Positions 33,335 through 42,723 of a stretch of DNA of 63,261 nt are shown here, piece after piece. The translations under genes and the position numbers were made by a program. Each line of letters starts with the position of its first letter. Within the stretch, counting starts at the first letter, position 1. This stretch comes from JAIRTY01 sp050257395 (GTDB lineage Bacteria > Actinomycetota > Actinomycetes > Streptosporangiales > Streptosporangiaceae), in assembly GCA_050257395.1 (NCBI GenBank), contig JBLMWU010000186.1, forward strand, positions 1 through 63,261. Reading direction: 5' to 3'. The notes below the pieces were generated by a model, which saw only the letters and a program-made list of their open reading frames with translations, ran no database searches and was not told where the DNA came from.

Positions 33335-35080
33335 TCACCGGGCACCCGCGAGGACGGTCTCGGCGGCCGCGGCCACCCGCAGCAGCGCCCGGTCGGCGCC
33401 CCGCTGGCCGGCCAGCTGGAGGCCCGCTGGCAGCCCGGCCGCTGGCGCCGGCAGCGAGACCGCGGGATGCCCGGTCAGGTTGTACGGTCCGGTGAAGCGG
33501 CTCTCACCGGAGTCCTCGCCGACGCCGAACGGCGGGTCCTCCTCCGGTGCCTGGTACCCGACCGCCGGCCCGGCGAGCACGTCCACCTCCGCCAGGCTGG
33601 CGGTCACCGCGGCGGTGAGCTCGGCCTGCGCCGCGAGGGCGGCGGCGAGCCGGGACGGGGTCACCGACGCCCCGAACTCGAGCAGCGCCCGGGTGCCCTC
33701 GGCGTACCCGGCGGTGTCGCGGGCGCAGTGCACCAGGAAGGCCTCCCGCGCCACGATCGCCGCGAGCGCCTCGTCCCACCTGCCGGGCTGGCCCAGCCAG
33801 GGCGCTGACAGCTCGCGCACCCGCCAGCCCGCGTCCGCGAGCGCGTCCAGCGCGGCGCTGATCGCCGCCCGCACCGGCGGGGTCACCGACGGGTCGGTGA
33901 GCTGGGCAGACAGCACACCAACGGTGAAGGCCGGGCCGCCGCCCGGCGCGCTGGGCGAGCGTGGCGGCGGGCCGTCGGCCGCGCTGCTGTCCGCCGCGCC
34001 GGCCAGCACGGCCAGCAGGTCCGCCGCGTCGCGCACCGTGGCGGTGAGGATGCCCGCATGGTCGCAGGCCGGCGACAGCGGGAAGATCCCGTCCGCCGGC
34101 AGCAGCCCGTAGGTCGGCTTGAGCCCGACCACCCCGCAGTACGCGGCCGGGATGCGCACCGACCCGCCGGTGTCGGTGCCCAGCGCCAGGTCGCAGACGC
34201 CGGCGGCGACCAGCGCCGCGGAGCCGCCCGATGACCCACCGGAGGTTCGCGAGGAGTCGAGCGGGTTGCGGGTGCCGCCGATGGCGGGGTGCGCGAACCC
34301 GGCCGCGTACTCCAGGCACTGGGTGGTGGCGAACACCTCGGCGCCGGCCTCCCGCAGCCGGGCCACCACGGTGGCGTCGCGCGCCGCCGGCGCCGGGTCG
34401 CTGGCCGGGCTGCCGCACCGGGTGGGCACGCCCGCGACGGCGATGATGTCCTTGACCGCTGCCAGCCGGCCCGCGAGCGGTCCGGTGCCGGCCCGGGCGG
34501 GCGCGCCGATGGCCGATACGACCGCGTTGAGCGGGCGGCCGAGCCGTTCCAGCCGCTCGTGCCCGGCCAGCAGATCCAGGTTCCCCGCACAGCGGGAGCG
34601 GGTGCCGTGCCCGATGGCCCGGGTCAGTTCGGCCAGCCTGGCCAGCAGCGGCGCGCCTGCCGCGGTGGCCAGCCGCGCGAGGACGGCGGCCGCCTCGCCC
34701 GGGTCCACGGCAGCCGGGTCCGCGGCCGGCCCGGCCGCCTTCAGCCACCCGGCCAGCCAGCCGAGGGAACCCGCCAGGTCAGCCGGGGTGAATCCGGCGA
34801 TCGGCAGCGGCGGCACCGGCGCCTGCGCCAGCACCTCCCTGGCCACGGCAGTCAGCAGCGGGGCGTTGCGGTGGCCGGCGAGCACGTCCGCGGCCCCGGC
34901 CGGGCTGACCGCGGCGGCGGCCAGCACCGCGTAGCAGGCCTGCGCGGTCCACATGCTCCCGGGCGGCAGCGTGCCGGACGCCACCACGCCGGGCGGCACC
35001 GCAGCGTGCGGTGCCGGGGCGGCCCCGGCCGCCGCCAGGCCCGCGGCGAGTGCCCGGACCGGCGGCAGGAAGGTGGACAC
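33335..35080 (-). CDS. Amidase (amidase-signature family) with long N-terminal extension
   Basis: 581 residues from a GTG at 35080. The Ser-cisSer-Lys triad is present: Lys210 in AAVKDII, the SS pair (283-284) in GGSSGGS and nucleophile Ser307 in GTDTGGSVRIPA. The first 180 residues are a helical Ala-rich extension that ordinary amidases lack; allophanate-hydrolase-like and some AtzF-type enzymes carry extra domains, but I cannot identify this one. It faces the peptide-transport operon across a shared 229-bp promoter region, which suggests common control. Confidence 0.9.
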   Translation of the reverse strand: MSTFLPPVRALAAGLAAAGAAPAPHAAVPPGVVASGTLPPGSMWTAQACYAVLAAAAVSPAGAADVLAGHRNAPLLTAVAREVLAQAPVPPLPIAGFTPADLAGSLGWLAGWLKAAGPAADPAAVDPGEAAAVLARLATAAGAPLLARLAELTRAIGHGTRSRCAGNLDLLAGHERLERLGRPLNAVVSAIGAPARAGTGPLAGRLAAVKDIIAVAGVPTRCGSPASDPAPAARDATVVARLREAGAEVFATTQCLEYAAGFAHPAIGGTRNPLDSSRTSGGSSGGSAALVAAGVCDLALGTDTGGSVRIPAAYCGVVGLKPTYGLLPADGIFPLSPACDHAGILTATVRDAADLLAVLAGAADSSAADGPPPRSPSAPGGGPAFTVGVLSAQLTDPSVTPPVRAAISAALDALADAGWRVRELSAPWLGQPGRWDEALAAIVAREAFLVHCARDTAGYAEGTRALLEFGASVTPSRLAAALAAQAELTAAVTASLAEVDVLAGPAVGYQAPEEDPPFGVGEDSGESRFTGPYNLTGHPAVSLPAPAAGLPAGLQLAGQRGADRALLRVAAAAETVLAGAR

Positions 35081-35089
35081 GGGCGAGAC

Positions 35090-35154
35090 GCTACAACATC
35101 GGCCTGAAATGGCGAAATGTTACAAAAAGCACAAATCGTTACAACGGCGTAAAA
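35090..35154. promoter_or_regulatory. AT-rich shared promoter with GTTACAA repeats
   Basis: Between the amidase and the transporter operon the sequence is unusually AT-rich. GCTACAAC at 35090, GTTACAA at 35119 and GTTACAA at 35138 are in the same orientation, the last two 19 bp apart (near two helix turns). TTAC-N6-GTAA (35139-35152) forms a small inverted repeat. These are candidate operators for the LacI-type regulator encoded at 41699. Confidence 0.4.
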
Positions 35155-35309
35155 CTCGCGGCAGGGACATCAGCCGCTATTTACAACCACGGATTTTACC
35201 GCCATCGTCGGGGACAAAGGTTTGTCCTGCCCGGCCGCAGGATCCCTGCTTGCCCGTGTGCCCGCCCCCGCGGCCGCCCCCGGCCGCCCGGACACCCCAG
35301 GGAGTTCCC

Positions 35310-36869
35310 GTGACCCACCGAACCACCGCGGCGCTGGCCCTGCTCGCGACCGGCGCGCTGGTGGCGCTGGCCGCCTGCGGCTCCGGCGGCAGTTCCACGA
35401 CCTCCGCGGGCGGCAGCCCGCAGCGGGGCGGCGACCTGGTCATCGCCCGGCAGATGGACTCGCAGTCCATGGACAACACCACCGTCTTCGACAACGAGTC
35501 GATCTGGGTGTTCGAGCAGATCTTCCAGCCGCTGTACACGGTGACCAACAGCGGGAAGGGAGTGATGCCCTGGCTGGCGACCCGCTACACGGTCTCGGCG
35601 GACAAGAAGACCTACACGTTCACCCTGCGCCCCGGCGTGAAGTTCTCCAACGGCAAGCCGATGACCTCGGCAGACGTGAAGTTCTCGATCGACACCGCCC
35701 GCGCGGCCGCCAAGGGCTGGGGCTACATCGACTCGGCCATCAAGTCGGTGTCGGCGCCCGCGCCGGGCACCGTGGTGGTCCAGCTCAAGTACCCGTGGGC
35801 GCCGCTGCTGGCCGACCTGTCGCTGTTCGCCAACGGGATCGTGCCGGCCAACTACGGCGGCGAGACCGCGGCGCAGTTCTACCAGCACCCCATCGGCACC
35901 GGCCCGTTCAAGTGGGACTACTGGCACAAGGGGTCGGCGCTCAAGCTGGTCCGCAACCCGTACTACTGGCAAAAGGGCAAGCCCTACCTCAACAGCGTGA
36001 CCTGGACCGACGTACCCAGCGACAACACCAGGCAGCTGCAGCTCAAGGGCGGCCAGGCGCAGGTGGACGAGTTCCCCGCCTGGTCCACGGTGAGCAGTCT
36101 CAAGGCCACCTCCGGCGTGACCATGAACCTGTTCCCCTCCACCCGGACCGACTACCTGGCGTTCAACGAGCTGGTCAAGCCCTTCGCTGACGTGCACGTC
36201 CGGCGGGCCATCTCACTGGCCATCAACCGGGCCGCCCTGGTCAAGGCGGTGCTGTTCGGCAACGGCAAGCCCGCGAACTCGCTGTTCCCGCCGCAGGTCC
36301 CCTTCTACCAGCCGGCCACCAAGGGCCTGCAGTACGACCTGGCCGCGGCGAAGAAGGAGCTGGCCGCCTCCAGCGTGCCGCACGGCTTCACCACCACCTT
36401 CCTCATCCCGTCCGGCAACTCCGACTACTCCACAATCGCCACCATCGTGCAGGCCGAGCTCAAGCCGCTGGGCATCACGGTCAAGATCCAGCAGCTGGAC
36501 CCGAACACGCAGTTCACCGACGAGCAGAACCTCAAGTACGACATGACCCTGACGTACTGGACGATGGACATCCCCGACCCGGACGAGCTCGCCACCTTCG
36601 GGGTGGACCCGAAGGCCGGCTCCCGCTCGTTCTTCACCGCCTACAGCAACCCCACCGTGATCCGGGACACCCACCAGGCCGAGCAGACGCTCGCCACCTC
36701 CGCCCGGCAGAGTCTCTACAACGTCGTCCAGCAGCAGTCGGCGAGCGACGCGTTCATGGCGTTCCTCTACTACTCGCCCTACGCCTACGCGACCACGTCC
36801 AGCGTGCACGGCTTCTACGTGACCCCGCTCGGCAACTACCACCTGGAGAACGTCTGGCTCAGTCACTGA
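35310..36869 (+). CDS. Peptide ABC transporter substrate-binding lipoprotein (SBP family 5)
   Basis: 519 residues from a GTG at 35310 with GGGAG six bases away. The signal peptide ends in lipobox LAAC (Cys23), so the mature protein is lipid-anchored outside the cell. Family-5 features include RPGVKFSNGKPMTSADVKFS, TGPFKWDYW and VHVRRAISLAINR. It binds oligopeptides or related amides for the permeases at 36931-38756. A stable hairpin after the gene may keep its message more abundant than the rest. Confidence 0.95.
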   Translation: MTHRTTAALALLATGALVALAACGSGGSSTTSAGGSPQRGGDLVIARQMDSQSMDNTTVFDNESIWVFEQIFQPLYTVTNSGKGVMPWLATRYTVSADKKTYTFTLRPGVKFSNGKPMTSADVKFSIDTARAAAKGWGYIDSAIKSVSAPAPGTVVVQLKYPWAPLLADLSLFANGIVPANYGGETAAQFYQHPIGTGPFKWDYWHKGSALKLVRNPYYWQKGKPYLNSVTWTDVPSDNTRQLQLKGGQAQVDEFPAWSTVSSLKATSGVTMNLFPSTRTDYLAFNELVKPFADVHVRRAISLAINRAALVKAVLFGNGKPANSLFPPQVPFYQPATKGLQYDLAAAKKELAASSVPHGFTTTFLIPSGNSDYSTIATIVQAELKPLGITVKIQQLDPNTQFTDEQNLKYDMTLTYWTMDIPDPDELATFGVDPKAGSRSFFTAYSNPTVIRDTHQAEQTLATSARQSLYNVVQQQSASDAFMAFLYYSPYAYATTSSVHGFYVTPLGNYHLENVWLSH

Positions 36870-36881
36870 CGCGGCAGCGGC

Positions 36882-36907
36882 GGCCCGGGCCTGCCAGGGC
36901 CCGGGCC
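36882..36907 (+). terminator. Intra-operon hairpin (attenuator or mRNA stabiliser)
   Basis: A perfect 10-bp stem (36882-36891 pairing with 36898-36907) has the loop TGCCAG. It lies 13 bp after the binding-protein stop and before the permease ribosome site. Such hairpins commonly raise binding-protein levels relative to permeases by partial termination or protection from decay. Confidence 0.6.
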
Positions 36908-36930
36908 GGCCAGCAGAAAGGAGGAGGCAC

Positions 36931-37875
36931 GTGGACCGGATGATGTTCGCCGGCCGGCGTCTGCTGCAGCTCGTCCCGGTGGCCGCCGGCGTGACGATCA
37001 TCGTGTTCTTCATGGTCCACCTGATCCCGGGCGACCCGGCCCGCAGCATCCTGGGCATCCACGCCACCCCGAAGGCGATCGCCCTGCTGCACCGCGAGTG
37101 GGGCCTGAACCGGCCGCTGGCCGCGCAGTACTGGCTGTTCCTGGACCGGCTCGGGCACGGGAACCTGGGCCAGAGCCTGTACTACGGCGCGCCCGCCGCC
37201 GGGCTGATCCTGGCCCGGCTGCCGGCCACCCTCTGGCTGATCGGCTACGGGGCCGTGCTGGCCATCGTGATCAGCGTGCCGCTGGCGATGATCGCGGCCA
37301 GCCGCAAGGACGGCGTCCGCGACCACGTGGTCCGCGCGGTGCCGCTGGTCGGGCTGGGCATGCCCCCGTTCTGGGTGGGCTTCCTGCTGATCTACGGCCT
37401 GGCCATCAGCTTGCGGCTGTTCCCGGTCAGCGGCTACGGCACGGGCTTCCTCGGGCACCTGCACGCGATGTTCCTGCCGGGCCTGACCGTGGCGGTCGCG
37501 CTGGCCCCGGTGGTCATCCGCAGCCTGCGGGCCAGCATCCTCAACGTGCTCGGCGCCGACTACATCACCACCGCCCGGTCCAAGGGCGTCCCCGGCCGCC
37601 GCCTGTTCTTCCGGCACGTGCTGCGCAACGCGGTCATCCCCGCGGTCACCGTGCTCGGCATCAACATCGGCTTCCTCGTCGGCACCACGGTGATCATCGA
37701 GAACGTGTTCGCCGTCCCCGGGATCGGCCAGCTCATGATCAACTCGATCTTCCAGCGGGACTTCCCGGTGGTCCAGGGCATCACCCTGGTCTTCGGGGTC
37801 ATGGTCGTCCTGGTCAACCTGCTGGCCGACCTCTCCTACGCCGCCCTCGACCCGAGAGTGAGGTTCGGCCGGTGA
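36931..37875 (+). CDS. Peptide ABC transporter permease (DppB-like)
   Basis: 314 residues from a GTG at 36931 behind AAAGGAGGAGG. Six transmembrane helices are visible. The N-terminal HLIPGDPA and the ATPase-coupling loop (about ADYITTARSKGVPGRRLFFRH, the EAA-type motif, cited in part) are typical of DppB/OppB. The last bases overlap the next gene (GTGA). Confidence 0.95.
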   Translation: MDRMMFAGRRLLQLVPVAAGVTIIVFFMVHLIPGDPARSILGIHATPKAIALLHREWGLNRPLAAQYWLFLDRLGHGNLGQSLYYGAPAAGLILARLPATLWLIGYGAVLAIVISVPLAMIAASRKDGVRDHVVRAVPLVGLGMPPFWVGFLLIYGLAISLRLFPVSGYGTGFLGHLHAMFLPGLTVAVALAPVVIRSLRASILNVLGADYITTARSKGVPGRRLFFRHVLRNAVIPAVTVLGINIGFLVGTTVIIENVFAVPGIGQLMINSIFQRDFPVVQGITLVFGVMVVLVNLLADLSYAALDPRVRFGR

Positions 37876-38756
37876 GCGCGATCTCGCTGGGGCCGGGGCC
37901 GGCCGCGCTGCCCGCCGACGCCGCCGTGACGGCTCCCCGCGCCCGGCACTGGTACAGCCAGCCGGCCCTCGCGGCCGGCCTGGTGATCACGGCGCTCGTC
38001 CTCGTTGCGGCCGCTGCCGCGCCGCTGCTCACCTCCTACAGCCCGATCGCGCAGAACCTGAACGACTCGCTGCTCGGCCCCGGCGCCCAGCACCTGCTCG
38101 GCACCGACCAGCTCGGCCGGGACACCTTCACCCGGCTGCTGTACGGGCTGCGGCTCGACCTGCGGATCGCGTTCATCGCCGTGCTCTTCCCGTTCGTCCT
38201 GGGGACGGTGCTGGGCTCGGTGGCCGGCTACTTCGGCGGCTGGGTGGACGTGGTGATCATGCGGCTGGTCGACATCGTGGTCGCGTTCCCGTTCTACGTG
38301 CTGATCATCGCCCTGGTGTTCGTGCTGGGCCCGGGCGAGCGCAGCATCTACATCGCGATCACGGCCGTCGGCTGGGTGTCTTACGCCCGCATCATCCGCG
38401 GCGAGATCCTGGTGGCCAAACGGCAGGACTACGTGCTCGCCGCCCAGTCCGGCGGGCTGTCCAGCCTCCGCATCATGGGCCGCCACCTGCTGCCGAACGT
38501 GGTCACGCAGGCGATCATCTACGCCATGTCCGACATCGTGCAGGACATCCTGGCCATCGTCACGCTGGGCTACTTCGGCCTCGGCGTGCCCCCGCCCACC
38601 GCCGATCTGGGGTCGATGATCAATGACGGGCAGAACTTCCTCTCCACCCACTGGCAGCTCACCACCATCCCCGGGCTCGCCGTGGTGATCGTGGGCCTGG
38701 GCCTGTCCCTGATCGGGGACGGCCTCGCCGATCTGCTCCGGCCGGGGCAGTCATGA
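37872..38756 (+). CDS. Peptide ABC transporter permease (DppC-like)
   Basis: 294 residues from a GTG at 37872 (GTGA overlap). An N-terminal helix, the LLGTDQLGRDTFTRLLYG block and the EAA loop RQDYVLAAQSGGLSSLRIM are diagnostic of DppC/OppC. It pairs with DppB to form the membrane channel. It overlaps the first ATPase gene by ATGA. Confidence 0.95.
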   Translation: MSAISLGPGPAALPADAAVTAPRARHWYSQPALAAGLVITALVLVAAAAAPLLTSYSPIAQNLNDSLLGPGAQHLLGTDQLGRDTFTRLLYGLRLDLRIAFIAVLFPFVLGTVLGSVAGYFGGWVDVVIMRLVDIVVAFPFYVLIIALVFVLGPGERSIYIAITAVGWVSYARIIRGEILVAKRQDYVLAAQSGGLSSLRIMGRHLLPNVVTQAIIYAMSDIVQDILAIVTLGYFGLGVPPPTADLGSMINDGQNFLSTHWQLTTIPGLAVVIVGLGLSLIGDGLADLLRPGQS

Positions 38757-39802
38757 CCGGCCCAGCCGTCACCGGGCCAGCCGCGGCGGGGTCAGCCGCG
38801 GCAGGGCCCGTGCTGGAGGTCAGCGACCTGCACGTGCGGATCGCCAGCCGGCGCGGCGTGGTGCGGGCCGTGGACGGCGTGTCGCTGCGGGTGGACCGCG
38901 GCGAGGCGGTCGGCCTGGTGGGCGAGTCCGGGTCGGGCAAGAGCATGACCCTCAAGGCGATCCTCGGCGTGCTGCCGCCCGAGGCCACGGTCACCGCCGG
39001 GCAGGTCCGGCTGGACGGCGTGGACCTGGTGCCGCTCGGGCACCCGGAGCTGAACCGGATCCGGGGGCCCAAGATCGCGATGATCTTCCAGGAGCCGATG
39101 AGCGCGCTCAACCCGGTGATGCGGGTCGGCTGGCAGATCGCCGAAGGGCCGCGGGTCCACCTCGGGCACAGCCGGTCCCAGGCGGCGGGGCGGGCGCTCG
39201 ACCTGATGCGCCGGGTCGGCATCCCCGACCCCGAGCGGCGCTTCCACGCTTACCCGCACGAGTTCTCCGGCGGGATGCGGCAGCGGGTGATGATCGCCAT
39301 CGCGCTGTCGTGCGACCCGGAGATCATCCTCTGCGACGAGCCGACCACCGCGCTGGACGTGACGATCCAGGACCAGATCCTGCGGCTGCTGACCCGGCTG
39401 TGCCACGAGGCGGGGGTGAGCCTGCTCTTCGTCACCCACGACCTGCCGGTGGTGGCGCAGGTCTGCCAGCGGGTGGCGGTCATGTACGCCGGCCAGCTGG
39501 TCGAGCAGGGCCCGGTCCGCGACGTCATGCTCGACCCCCGGCACCCCTACACCCTCGGCCTGGTGCGGTCCGCGCCGGACGTGGCCGAGGTGCGCCAGTC
39601 GCTGCAGCCGATCCCGGGTGCCCCGCCGAGCCTGATCACCCCGCCGCCGGGCTGCCGGTTCCACCCGCGCTGCGAGTTCGCGGAAGACGACTGCCGGGGC
39701 GAACCGCCGCCGCTGCGGCCGCTGCCTGGCGGCCGGGAGACCGCCTGCCTGCACTACGAGCGGTGCCTGGCGCCCGCCGCCGGGCCGGGAGCGCGGTCAT
39801 GA
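38753..39802 (+). CDS. Peptide ABC transporter ATPase (DppD-like)
   Basis: 349 residues from the ATG at 38753. Walker A is GESGSGKS, the Q-loop FQEPMSAL, the signature FSGGMRQR, Walker B ILCDEPTTALD and the switch His THDL. A C-terminal oligopeptide-ATPase region (CRFHPRCEFAEDDC) has four cysteines that bind a 4Fe-4S cluster in characterised relatives. It drives import with the paired ATPase. Confidence 0.95.
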   Translation: MTGPAVTGPAAAGSAAAGPVLEVSDLHVRIASRRGVVRAVDGVSLRVDRGEAVGLVGESGSGKSMTLKAILGVLPPEATVTAGQVRLDGVDLVPLGHPELNRIRGPKIAMIFQEPMSALNPVMRVGWQIAEGPRVHLGHSRSQAAGRALDLMRRVGIPDPERRFHAYPHEFSGGMRQRVMIAIALSCDPEIILCDEPTTALDVTIQDQILRLLTRLCHEAGVSLLFVTHDLPVVAQVCQRVAVMYAGQLVEQGPVRDVMLDPRHPYTLGLVRSAPDVAEVRQSLQPIPGAPPSLITPPPGCRFHPRCEFAEDDCRGEPPPLRPLPGGRETACLHYERCLAPAAGPGARS

Positions 39803-40878
39803 GCGCGGCGGGCGAGCCCGGCCCGCTGCTGGCGGCGCACGGGGTGCGGGTCTCCTTCCCGGTGGGGTCGCAGCTACTGGCCCGGCTCCAGCACCGGGAA
39901 CGGGAGCTGCGCGCGGTAGACGGTGTCGACCTGGAGATCCAGCGCGGCGAGGCGCTGGCGCTGGTCGGCGAGTCCGGCTCCGGCAAGTCCACGCTGGCGC
40001 TGGCGCTGGCCGGGCTGCGCCCCGCCAGCGGCAAGATCACCTTCGGCGGCAGGCTGCTGCCCGCCCGCCGGTCCCGGGCGGACCAGCGCCGCATCCAGCT
40101 GGTCTTCCAGGACCCCTACTCCTCGCTGAACCCCCGGCTGACCGTCGGCGGGATGCTGCGCGAGCTGGTGCGGGTGCACCAGGTGGTGCCCCGCGACCAG
40201 GCCGAGGGTTACTGCCGGGACCTGGTCACCCAGGTCGGCCTGGACCCGGGGGCGCTGCACGCCTATCCGCGCCAGTTCTCCGGCGGCCAGCGGCAGCGGG
40301 TCGCGGTCGCCCGCGCGCTGGCGCTGCGGCCCGACCTGCTCATCGCCGACGAGCCGGTGTCGGCGCTGGACGTGAGCGTGCAGGCGACGATCCTGAACCT
40401 GCTGCAGGAGCTGCGCGCCGAGCTCGGGCTGACCCTGCTGCTGATCTCCCACAACCTGGCCGTGGTGCGCCACCTGTGCGACCGGGTCGCGGTCATGTAC
40501 CTGGGCCGCATCGTCGAGGTGGCGCCCACCGAGCAGCTGTTCACCGCGCCCCGGCACCCCTACACGCGGGCGCTGCTGGCGGCCATCCCGCGGCTGACCT
40601 CGTCCCTGGACGACGCGGAGCCGCCGGCCATCGCCGGCGACCCGCCGAGCCCGCTGCGCATCCCGGCCGGCTGCCGCTTCCGCACCCGCTGCCCCATCGC
40701 CCAGCCGCGCTGCGAGCACGACGACCCCGTCCTGGCCGGCTCCGCGGCGGACCCCGGCCACCAGGCCGCCTGTCACTTCGCCTTCGGGCTGGTGCCGGAT
40801 AATCCCGTGCCAGCTGATTCGGCGCCGGACGCTCAGGTCACGAGCGTGGCGGGTGAGGGCGGGAGCGGGAGGCAGTGA
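39799..40878 (+). CDS. Peptide ABC transporter ATPase (DppF-like)
   Basis: 359 residues from the ATG at 39799 (ATGA overlap). Walker A GESGSGKST, signature FSGGQRQR, Walker B LLIADEPVSALD and a switch His in SHNL are intact. The C-terminal CRFRTRCP...CEHDD repeats the cysteine-rich region. A hydrophilic tail of about 30 residues runs into the start of the next gene. Confidence 0.95.
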   Translation: MSAAGEPGPLLAAHGVRVSFPVGSQLLARLQHRERELRAVDGVDLEIQRGEALALVGESGSGKSTLALALAGLRPASGKITFGGRLLPARRSRADQRRIQLVFQDPYSSLNPRLTVGGMLRELVRVHQVVPRDQAEGYCRDLVTQVGLDPGALHAYPRQFSGGQRQRVAVARALALRPDLLIADEPVSALDVSVQATILNLLQELRAELGLTLLLISHNLAVVRHLCDRVAVMYLGRIVEVAPTEQLFTAPRHPYTRALLAAIPRLTSSLDDAEPPAIAGDPPSPLRIPAGCRFRTRCPIAQPRCEHDDPVLAGSAADPGHQAACHFAFGLVPDNPVPADSAPDAQVTSVAGEGGSGRQ

Positions 40879-41702
40879 TGAAGGTCTTCCTGTCCAGCGA
40901 CATGGAGGGCACCGCCGGGGTGGTGGACTGGGCCCAGTGCGTGGGCGACGGCCCGGAGGCGGTGGCCGGCCGGCGGCTGCTGCTGGCCGAGGTGAACGCG
41001 GCCATCGAGGGGGCGGTGGCGGGCGGCGCCACCGAGATCGTGGTCAACGACTCCCACTCCACCATGCGCAACCTGCCGGCCGGGGCCCTGGCGGGCCAGG
41101 CGTCCTACATCTCCGGCAGCCACAAGCCGCTCTACATGATGCAGGGCCTGGACGAGACCTTCGGCGCCGTCCTGTTCGTGTCCTACCACGGCTCGGTCGG
41201 CGCCCCCGCCGGGCTGTCGCACACCTACAACCCGCGGGCGGTGGTCGAGGCCCGGCTGGGCGGCGTGGTGACCGGCGAAGCGGGCATCAACGCGCTGGTC
41301 GCCGCGCACTACCGGGTGCCGGTGGTGCTGGTGACCGGTGACCGCTGCGCCTGCGAGGAGGCTGCCGCCGTCATCCCCGGGATCCGCCAGGCGCCGGTCA
41401 AGGAGCACGTCAGCCGGGTGGCCGCGCACAGCATCCACCCGGATCGGGCCTGCGCGCTGATCCGGGACGCGGCGGAGAAGGCCGTCGCCGGGGCGGCCGC
41501 CGCGCAGCCGCCGCCGCTGGCCGCGGCCCCGCTGGAGCTCTCGGTGCGGACCACCGATATCGCCGAGGCCGCCAGCTGGGTGCGGGGCGTGCGCCAGACC
41601 GGCCCGCGGGAGCTGCTCATCGAGGGCGAGAGTCCGCTGGCGGTCTACCGATCCTTCTGCGCGGCCATCCTGCTCACCCGCACGGTTGCGGAGGTGGTTT
41701 GA
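40878..41702 (+). CDS. D-aminopeptidase DppA-like (M55 family)
   Basis: 274 residues from the ATG at 40878, chosen over a GTG one codon upstream because of GGGAGG spacing. The SSDMEGTAGV N-terminus gives the zinc-binding Asp and Glu of M55 peptidases. VVNDSHSTMRN, SYHGSVGAP and SHTYNP supply further His ligands. The Bacillus subtilis homologue heads the dpp dipeptide-transport operon and cleaves D-Ala-containing peptides, which fits the present operon. The substrate would be D-amino-acid peptides from cell-wall turnover or environmental peptides. Confidence 0.9.
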   Translation: MKVFLSSDMEGTAGVVDWAQCVGDGPEAVAGRRLLLAEVNAAIEGAVAGGATEIVVNDSHSTMRNLPAGALAGQASYISGSHKPLYMMQGLDETFGAVLFVSYHGSVGAPAGLSHTYNPRAVVEARLGGVVTGEAGINALVAAHYRVPVVLVTGDRCACEEAAAVIPGIRQAPVKEHVSRVAAHSIHPDRACALIRDAAEKAVAGAAAAQPPPLAAAPLELSVRTTDIAEAASWVRGVRQTGPRELLIEGESPLAVYRSFCAAILLTRTVAEVV

Positions 41703-42706
41703 CCAGGCGGCGCGCGCCCCGGCTGGTCGACATCGCCGAGGCCGTGGGCGTGCACGTGTCCACCGTGTCGCGGGTGCTCAACGGCGACCCCGCCCAGTCC
41801 ATCCGGCCCGAGATCTACGAGCGCATCCTGGCCACCGCCCGGCAGCAGGGCTACCGGCCCAACGCGGTGGCCCGGGCGCTCAAGCAGCGGCACACCGGGG
41901 CGCTGGCGTTCGTGCTGCCGCTGCTGCGCAACCCGATCTGGGTGCGGCTGCAGCGCGGCACGCTGCAGCGCGCGGCGGACCGCGGCTACGCGGTCATGAT
42001 CATGGAGGAGCCGGGCGACGATGCCACCCCGCCAGCCCACTACCGCTACCTGGTGGAGGAGAGCCGGGCCGACGGCCTGCTACTGGCCACGGCGCTGCGC
42101 ACCCCGGCACACGCCGCCGGGGTGCCCGCGGTGCCGCACGTCTACGTGAACCGCCGCGGGCCGCACCGGGGCAACGACGTGGTGATGGACGAGCCCGGCG
42201 CGGTGCGGCTGTTCCTGGACCACGTGGCCGGGCTCGGCCACCGGCGGGTCGCGATGGTGGACGGGCCGGCCGCGGTGGACACGGTGCACCGGCGGTCGGC
42301 CGCGGCCCGGCGGATCTGCGCTGCCCGGGGGCTGCGGCTGACGGTCCGGCACGCCCCGCCCACCGAGGAGGGCGGCTGGCGGGCCGTGACCGGGCTGCTG
42401 CGGCAGCCGGACCCGCCCACCGCCTGCGGGGTGGGCAGCCTCAACCAGCTGTTCGGGGTGCTGGCGGCGCTGCGGCAGGCGGGCGTGGCGGTGCCGGGCC
42501 AGATGTCGGTGGTGAGCTTCGACGAAGACGAGTGCCTGGCCTTCCTGGACGTCCCGGTGACCAGTGTCGCCATGCCGCTGGCGGAGCTGGGCGGGGCGGC
42601 CGTGGACGCGCTGATCGCCCGGATCGAAGGCGAGACAGCCGGTGACGTGCTGGTCCGCTCGCCCATGCAGCTTGTCCTGCGGCGGTCCGTGTCGCAGGCC
42701 CCATAG
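41699..42706 (+). CDS. LacI-family transcriptional regulator
   Basis: 335 residues from a TTG at 41699 (TTGA overlap, GCGGAGGTGG upstream). The LacI helix-turn-helix LVDIAEAVGVHVSTVSRVLN and hinge NAVARALKQRHTG are clear, followed by a periplasmic-binding-protein-like effector domain. As the only regulator inside the operon it probably controls the transporter from the region at 35090-35154 in response to a peptide, amide or breakdown product. Confidence 0.92.
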   Translation: MTRRRAPRLVDIAEAVGVHVSTVSRVLNGDPAQSIRPEIYERILATARQQGYRPNAVARALKQRHTGALAFVLPLLRNPIWVRLQRGTLQRAADRGYAVMIMEEPGDDATPPAHYRYLVEESRADGLLLATALRTPAHAAGVPAVPHVYVNRRGPHRGNDVVMDEPGAVRLFLDHVAGLGHRRVAMVDGPAAVDTVHRRSAAARRICAARGLRLTVRHAPPTEEGGWRAVTGLLRQPDPPTACGVGSLNQLFGVLAALRQAGVAVPGQMSVVSFDEDECLAFLDVPVTSVAMPLAELGGAAVDALIARIEGETAGDVLVRSPMQLVLRRSVSQAP

Positions 42707-42723
42707 TGGTAAGGAGGACGTCA

